Shown here: positions 30,692 to 34,868 of the stretch, piece by piece
Layout: each line of letters begins with the position of its first letter
Numbering within the stretch: position 1 is the stretch's first letter
Origin: CAZEQD01 sp964514305
GTDB lineage: Bacteria; Acidobacteriota; Aminicenantia; Aminicenantales; Aminicenantaceae
Direction of reading: 5' to 3'
DNA: 34,868 bases
Assembly (NCBI GenBank): GCA_964514305.1
Contig: CAZEQD010000020.1
Coordinates: 1-34,868 of the forward strand
Notes under the pieces: generated by a model
Databases searched by the model: none
What the model was told of the DNA's origin: nothing
Seen by the model: only the letters and a program-made list of their open reading frames with translations
Translations under genes and position numbers: made by a program

Positions 30692-31914
30692 TATGATTTT
30701 CTTTTTACTTCAGGCTTAATCAAGGTACCGTCTTTAAGCTGACGCAGAGAATTATAGGGCCCAACGACAACTTCTTCTCCCTCTTTTAGACCTGAGGTTA
30801 TTTCAATCATCATCTCGCCCATGATTCCTTTCTTCACAGGACGGAATTTAACTCTTTGACCCTCGACCACATAAATGCCTTCTTGCTGAGTTGACTTTTC
30901 TTTTTTCCCTTGGCCTTCCCCTTCTTTTAGAACCAGTGAGGAAATGGGAACAGCTAAGACATCCTTTTTATGAGCTGTGATAATATCAGCCGAGGCTGAA
31001 AGGCCAGGTTTTAGCTCAGGAGGTGGGTTTTCTAAAGTGATAATTACTTTAAAATCTTTAGATTCTTGAGAGGCTGTTAATTTTTGAAGAGCAGAACTTC
31101 CTATTTCTGTTACTTTTCCTTTAATGATTTTTTCTGGAAAAGCATCAATTCTGATTTCAGCTGGTTGGCCCAAGCGAACATTGACCACATCAGTCTCATC
31201 TACCTCAACTTCAACTTGCATCACTGATAAATCAGCAATAGTCATCAAAACTGTGCCCGGGTTGTTCATAGTACCGATCATGGCTACTTCTCCCTCTTCT
31301 ACTCTAAGGCTGGTGATAATGCCATCAATGGGCGAGTGGTACACTGTCTTGCTTAAATTATCCAAGGAACTTTGATGGGAAGCTTCAGCCTGCTTTATTT
31401 GGTAGACGATAGAATCATACTGAGCTTTGGAGATATCATATTGAGCTTTAGCTGATTCTAGTTGTTCCTTGGAAATAAGCTGTTCTTTATAAAGCTCTTG
31501 TTGTCTCTTGTATAAGTTTTCATCTCTTTTTAGAGCAGCTTCGGCTTTGATTAGCTCCGCTTTATAGGAGCGGATAAGAGCTCGATCTCTTTCAGCCGCA
31601 GCTTCATATTGAGCTGAGTCCAGTTTTAAAAGGAAATCGCCGGCTTTAACCATCTGACCTTCTTCGACTCCGATTTTCACAATTCTGCCAGGAATATGAG
31701 CACTGATATTAATATTTTTCTTAGGCTTAACTTCTCCGGATGCAGAAACAATAGAAGTTAAATCATGCCTGCTTACCTTTTCGACAGTGACTTTAAGGGA
31801 TTTTTCTCTTTGAGCCCGGAGATTAAAAAATATAATAAAGGCGATGATGGCAACGATAGTAACCAAAATTATTACTTTTTTTCTTCTCTTAAAGAAGCCT
31901 CTTTTTTCCTTCAT
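30691..31914 (-). CDS. Membrane-fusion / periplasmic adaptor protein (MacA/HlyD type)
   Basis: Adaptors of this type bridge an inner-membrane transporter and an outer-membrane channel. The 407-residue protein has an N-terminal membrane anchor (about 13-31) and a first biotinyl-lipoyl-like half (IPGRIVKIGVEEGQMVKAGD, 79-98). A helical hairpin covers about 100-190 (AELIKAEAALKRDENLYKRQ). The second lipoyl half is at YHSPIDGIITSLRVEEGEV, followed by beta-barrel (DETDVVNVRLGQPAEIRI) and membrane-proximal domains (VPISSLVLKEG onward). AAAGGA lies about 9 nt upstream of the ATG. It is first in the adaptor-ATPase-Yip1 operon. No outer-membrane TolC-like gene is in the window. Confidence 0.93.
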   Translation of the reverse strand: MKEKRGFFKRRKKVIILVTIVAIIAFIIFFNLRAQREKSLKVTVEKVSRHDLTSIVSASGEVKPKKNINISAHIPGRIVKIGVEEGQMVKAGDFLLKLDSAQYEAAAERDRALIRSYKAELIKAEAALKRDENLYKRQQELYKEQLISKEQLESAKAQYDISKAQYDSIVYQIKQAEASHQSSLDNLSKTVYHSPIDGIITSLRVEEGEVAMIGTMNNPGTVLMTIADLSVMQVEVEVDETDVVNVRLGQPAEIRIDAFPEKIIKGKVTEIGSSALQKLTASQESKDFKVIITLENPPPELKPGLSASADIITAHKKDVLAVPISSLVLKEGEGQGKKEKSTQQEGIYVVEGQRVKFRPVKKGIMGEMMIEITSGLKEGEEVVVGPYNSLRQLKDGTLIKPEVKRKS

Positions 31915-31943
31915 TTCTTCTGTCCTTTCGGAGTTATTATCAT

Positions 31944-31949
31944 ATTATA
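31944..31949 (-). promoter_or_regulatory. Candidate -10 element of the adaptor operon
   Basis: On the minus strand a perfect TATAAT lies about 30 nt upstream of the adaptor ATG. No convincing -35 is found at 16-18 nt, so the promoter is only partly supported. Confidence 0.35.
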
Positions 31950-32000
31950 CTACGTTCTAAAAGGCAAAAAGTTTTGGCAAAATGCATAAGGGGGGGTCAG

Positions 32001-32096
32001 GTCTTCAAATTTGACATTTGTTTTTTAACAAATGAAAGGAAAAGGCAAAGCTCAGATTTTAACATTTAACATTAATTTTATGTCAAATTTGAAGAC
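32001..32096. repeat. REP/MITE-like element with perfect 16-bp inverted repeats
   Basis: GTCTTCAAATTTGACA (32001-32016) is repeated in perfect inverse orientation at 32081-32096. It is preceded by GGGGGGTCAG. An inner hairpin CATTTGTT-TTTT-AACAAATG lies at 32015-32034. The left end with GGGGTCAGGTCTTCAAATTTGACA-like sequence is reminiscent of ends associated with Y1 (RAYT/IS200-like) transposases; this is from memory and unverified. It lies in the divergent gap between the adaptor operon and the inositol-monophosphatase gene, with no transposase nearby. Confidence 0.7.
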
Positions 32097-32115
32097 ATGA
32101 TTCTTAAACTTAGTG

Positions 32116-32144
32116 TTGCTTGATAAGAAAAGAGTTGATAATAT
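32116..32144 (+). promoter_or_regulatory. Candidate promoter of the inositol monophosphatase gene (leaderless start?)
   Basis: TTGCTT (32116-32121) and TAATAT (32139-32144) are separated by 17 nt. The predicted start, at 32151 or 32152, coincides with the ATG at 32152, which has no ribosome-binding site. Confidence 0.45.
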
Positions 32145-32151
32145 TTAACAA

Positions 32152-32946
32152 ATGAATTTGAATAAATTTTTGATTGAAGCTAGAACAGCTGCTCAGAAAG
32201 CGGGGCAACTCCTCAAAGCTAATATAGATAAAGCAGCTAAGGTCTCTTTCAAAGGAGAGGTGGATTTGGTAACTGATTTTGACTATAAGGCTCAGAATTT
32301 GATTTTCGACTATTTATCCCAACGCTTTCCTGATCATGATTTTTTAGGCGAAGAAGGATTCCAGCAACAGCAAAGGAAGAATTGGCGATGGATAGTTGAC
32401 CCCCTGGATGGGACGACAAATTATGCTCACCACTTTCCCATCTTCTGTGTCTCGTTGGCCTTGGAATGGAAAGGGAAAATTGTTTTAGGAGTAATCTACG
32501 ATCCCATGCGGGAGGAAATGTTTTCAGCCCTGAAGGGCCATGGGGCTTTTCTTAATGATCAAAGGATTTATGTCTCTGGAGTTAATGATTTAGATAAAAG
32601 TTTAGTGGCCACAGGTTTTCCCTACGACCTTCGCCAGAGTAAAATTAATAATACAAATCATTTTAACAATTTTCTGTTGCGGGTTCAGGCCATCCGCCGC
32701 TGCGGCTCAGCGGCTATGGATCTTTGCTATGTGGCTTGTGGACGTTTTGACGGCTTTTGGGAGTTAAAGCTTAAACCATGGGATATGGCTGCTGGGGCCT
32801 TAATAGTCGAGGAAGCTGGAGGGCGGATTACTGATTTTCAGAACCATGAATTTAGTGTTTTTGGTTCTGAAATACTAGCCACCAACGGGCTTATTCACCT
32901 CCAGATGGTCGAGGTCCTCCAGCTTGGAAATGAAAAAGATAAATAA
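32152..32946 (+). CDS. Inositol monophosphatase family protein (SuhB-like)
   Basis: These Mg2+-dependent phosphatases hydrolyse myo-inositol-1-phosphate or related sugar phosphates. The 264-residue protein keeps the metal site: GEEG (66-69, Glu67), WIVDPLDGTTNY (80-91, Asp83 and Asp86) and PWDMAAGALIVEEAGG (209-224, Asp211). The length is normal. SuhB of E. coli also works in rRNA antitermination, so the physiological role is open. The ATG has no Shine-Dalgarno sequence. A predicted promoter just upstream could give a leaderless mRNA. The 3' end overlaps or touches the next gene. Confidence 0.93.
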   Translation: MNLNKFLIEARTAAQKAGQLLKANIDKAAKVSFKGEVDLVTDFDYKAQNLIFDYLSQRFPDHDFLGEEGFQQQQRKNWRWIVDPLDGTTNYAHHFPIFCVSLALEWKGKIVLGVIYDPMREEMFSALKGHGAFLNDQRIYVSGVNDLDKSLVATGFPYDLRQSKINNTNHFNNFLLRVQAIRRCGSAAMDLCYVACGRFDGFWELKLKPWDMAAGALIVEEAGGRITDFQNHEFSVFGSEILATNGLIHLQMVEVLQLGNEKDK

Positions 32947-33499
32947 GATGGAGACCTTAGCTTTGATTAGGAAGTTTAAATTGAAACTGAGAGTATTTCC
33001 TTTTCTCATTTTTAGCTGGATACTATTTAGCTGGTTTTTATCGCCAATATTGGCCGATCAGATCGGCCATAGCCAGCAGCTAAGGAATCAACAAATCTTC
33101 AGGGTAACAGTGCCGGCTAACCAGAGCTGGACTGATACCGGCCTGGAGGTGTCTCAGGGACAGGCTATTATTTTTGAAGCCAGCGGTATTATTTGTCTCC
33201 AGCAGGGAAATCCCATCGCCAATTGTGGCCCTGATGGCTATAAACTAAAAACAGTTCAGCAGCCTCTCCGGGATCAGAATATAGGTGCCCTAATCGGGAG
33301 AGTAGTCAAGCTCATCTCAGTTGAGACTGATAAAGAGACTGGCGAGGAAATTCGAAATGAAATTATTAAGAAATTTTATATTGGGCCGACAGCCAGAGTG
33401 GAAATGCCTCTAAGCGGACATCTTTTTTTAGGTATTAATGAGAATTTGGTGGCTGATAACTCAGGAGAATTTAAGGTTATAATTTATCTCTTAAATTAA
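32930..33499 (+). CDS. Secreted protein with a PA-IL-like (LecA-type) sugar-binding domain
   Basis: From the ATG at 32930 the product has 189 residues: a basic N-terminus, a hydrophobic signal segment (FPFLIFSWILFSWFLSPILA), then one beta-sandwich domain. The domain has the run VPANQSWTDTGLEVSQGQAI, then EASGII, a Cys-containing loop (IICLQQGNPIANCGPDG), GALIGRV and the C-terminal LFLGINENLVADNSGEF. This pattern matches PA-IL-like galactose-binding domains as I remember them, where the final NxxxxDNxG loop helps bind calcium and sugar. TTG 32924, ATG 32930 and ATG 32948 are all possible starts and none has a clear Shine-Dalgarno sequence. The first two overlap the previous gene. Confidence 0.72.
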   Translation: MKKINKMETLALIRKFKLKLRVFPFLIFSWILFSWFLSPILADQIGHSQQLRNQQIFRVTVPANQSWTDTGLEVSQGQAIIFEASGIICLQQGNPIANCGPDGYKLKTVQQPLRDQNIGALIGRVVKLISVETDKETGEEIRNEIIKKFYIGPTARVEMPLSGHLFLGINENLVADNSGEFKVIIYLLN

Positions 33500-33606
33500 A
33501 TAAAAACCAATCTCTCTTTAAAAACTTTTTGCCTTCACTTTTAATCTCTTGAAATTTTTCATCTTAACTTATTAGCCTTAACTTTTTATGTCTGTTGCCA
33601 TTTACT
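33500..33606. other. G-poor intergenic tract between convergent genes
   Basis: The plus strand is rich in loosely repeated TTAACTTT / TTCACTTTTAA words and poor in G. Its style resembles the G-free tract at 8140-8275. It could serve as a Rho-type termination region for the lectin-like gene. No hairpin terminator is visible. Confidence 0.4.
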
Positions 33607-34868
33607 TTAAACTTTAAGCTTTAAATTTATTACTTTTTTTTTCTTAGAATTTAGTAATCTTTCCATGAAATGGATGTCATAATTACCCTTGATGAAGTCA
33701 GAATTGGTGAGGATATTTAAATGGAGAGGTATATTGGTCTTAATTCCTACTATAGTTGTCATCTCTAGGGCGGTCAGCATTTTTTTGATAGCTGTCTGTC
33801 TGGAAGGAGCCCAAGCGATGATTTTAGCTACCAAGGAGTCATAATCTGCTGGTATATTCCAGCCGCAATATGCCGCTGAATCGACCCTTATTCCTTCTCC
33901 TCCAGGGAGGACAAGAAAGTCTATCTTCCCTGGGGAAGGAATGAAACTTTCAGAATCTTCAGCGTTGATTCGACATTCAAGGCTGTGTCCTTGAGGCTTC
34001 AATTCAAAGGGAAAAGAAAGTTTCTGGCCGGCTGCAATCTTAATTTGCTCTTTAATTAGATCAATTCCGTAGATCGTTTCAGTTATAGGATGTTCTACTT
34101 GGATGCGGGTGTTGGCTTCCATAAAATAGAATTTTTTTCTGTCATCAACTAAAAATTCAAAAGTTCCCAGACTTTGATAGCCTATAGCCTGAGCAGCTTC
34201 CTGAGCTGATTTCATTATTCGACGGCGCAGTTTGTCGTCGATAAAAGGTGAAGGTGTTTCTTCTAGAAGTTTCTGGTATTTTCTTTGAATTGAACATTCC
34301 CTCTCAGCCAAAGCTAAAACCTTGCCCTGTTTATCCCCAATAACCTGTATTTCTATATGGCGGGCCTGAGGCAGATATTTTTCTAAGTAAAGAGTGGGAT
34401 GGCCAAAGGCGGCCTTGGCTTCATTCTGGGCGATGACATACTGATCTTCCAGCTCGGCTGCGCTTCTGACTACTCTCATACCTTTACCCCCTCCGCCAGC
34501 AGCCGCTTTTAAAATGAGAGGAAAGCCAATTTTTTGAGCAACTTTTTTGGCCTCAGCCACATCTTCGACAATTTTATCGCTACCAGGGATAATAGGAAGT
34601 TTAGCTTCTTTCATTGCCTGACGGGCTCTGTTTTTGTCTCCCATCAGGCGAATGAGAGAAGCAGGGGGGCCAATGAAAGTAATGCCTGAAGCTTGACATA
34701 TTTCAGGAAAGCGAGGATTTTCCGCCAGAAAGCCGTAACCAGGATGAATAGCATCAGATTTAGTTATTTCAGCGGCACTCAAAATATTTGCTATATTAAG
34801 ATAGCTTTCCGAAGCTTTAGCTGGGCCTATACACACTTTTTCATCAGCAAACATAGTATGAAGAGAAT
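33607..34868 (-). CDS. accC: Biotin carboxylase subunit of acetyl-CoA (or acyl-CoA) carboxylase, 5'-truncated
   Basis: The enzyme carboxylates biotin on BCCP using ATP and bicarbonate. The frame is open to the right window edge. The residues before the first internal Met read SLHT, as in the canonical SLHxxxAD segment, so the missing N-terminus is only about 40 residues. Visible motifs are AIHPGYGFLAEN, the ATP-grasp Gly-rich loop KAAAGGGGKGMRVV, ERECSIQRKYQKLLEE and FMEANTRIQVEHPITE; canonical enzymes have MNTR or VNTR where this has ANTR. The protein ends in a short basic tail. PycA- or PccA-type carboxylases share these motifs, but the stop shortly after the carboxylase domain favours AccC. 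Confidence 0.93.
   Translation of the reverse strand, partial: SLHTMFADEKVCIGPAKASESYLNIANILSAAEITKSDAIHPGYGFLAENPRFPEICQASGITFIGPPASLIRLMGDKNRARQAMKEAKLPIIPGSDKIVEDVAEAKKVAQKIGFPLILKAAAGGGGKGMRVVRSAAELEDQYVIAQNEAKAAFGHPTLYLEKYLPQARHIEIQVIGDKQGKVLALAERECSIQRKYQKLLEETPSPFIDDKLRRRIMKSAQEAAQAIGYQSLGTFEFLVDDRKKFYFMEANTRIQVEHPITETIYGIDLIKEQIKIAAGQKLSFPFELKPQGHSLECRINAEDSESFIPSPGKIDFLVLPGGEGIRVDSAAYCGWNIPADYDSLVAKIIAWAPSRQTAIKKMLTALEMTTIVGIKTNIPLHLNILTNSDFIKGNYDIHFMERLLNSKKKKVINLKLKV

Overview
This is an AT-rich bacterial chromosome segment. Genes are tightly packed in short strand-switching operons, and the sequence contains no phage genes and no intact transposase. The cell envelope looks Gram-negative: there is a lipoprotein with SLH repeats, an MltG-type lytic transglycosylase, a membrane-fusion adaptor for an ABC exporter, and a polysaccharide glycosyltransferase cluster. 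The TPR tail at the left edge follows a beta-sandwich end, as in GWxTD-type proteins. With the unrecognised secreted proteins this recalls Candidatus Aminicenantes or a related Acidobacteria-like lineage. That placement is an impression from gene style, not a phylogenetic result.

Layout. 1-1737: the end of a TPR protein and a convergent secreted protein of unknown function. 2026-4975 (minus): HU-type DNA-binding protein, Ddl, RuvX and MltG; the last three overlap. 5141-5953: a secreted protein with two similar domains, behind a perfect consensus promoter. 6154-6341: tRNA-Gly and tRNA-Cys, followed by a roughly 270-bp inverted-repeat-flanked element with a foldable core. 6785-9977: a Yip1-family membrane protein, then pyrF, pyrD and pyrK on the minus strand. 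10101-14660: an aspartate-type aminotransferase, a MauE/DoxX-like fragment, an intergenic hairpin-repeat cluster and pyruvate phosphate dikinase. 14666-15019: a proline dehydrogenase remnant. 15131-17359: a histone-deacetylase-family hydrolase convergent with an M20 metallopeptidase. 17677-24601: a six-gene polysaccharide operon with five glycosyltransferases and a polyprenyl-phosphate sugar-1-phosphate transferase. 24604-29208 (minus): an unknown 139-residue protein, a 26-residue membrane peptide, miaA, hflX, a TPR/SLH lipoprotein and pgsA. 29280-31914 (minus): membrane-fusion adaptor, MacB/LolD-like ATPase and a Yip1 membrane protein. 32152-33499: an inositol-monophosphatase-family enzyme and a secreted lectin-like domain protein. 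33607-34868 (minus): biotin carboxylase, running off the right edge.

How the genes fit together. Ddl and MltG act on peptidoglycan precursors and strands. PyrK, PyrD and PyrF cover three late steps or subunits of UMP synthesis. PPDK interconverts pyruvate and PEP. The glycosyltransferase block can build a lipid-linked repeat unit, but no flippase or polymerase is in the window.

The most unusual points are: an exporter-like operon with a Yip1 protein where an FtsX-type permease is expected; a 26-residue membrane-peptide gene interlocked with both neighbours; three promoters whose predicted start sites fall on or next to start codons lacking ribosome-binding sites; a 136-nt G-free tract between pyrF and pyrD; an inverted-repeat-flanked structured element; a family of intergenic hairpins; and two gene remnants (proline dehydrogenase and MauE-like).
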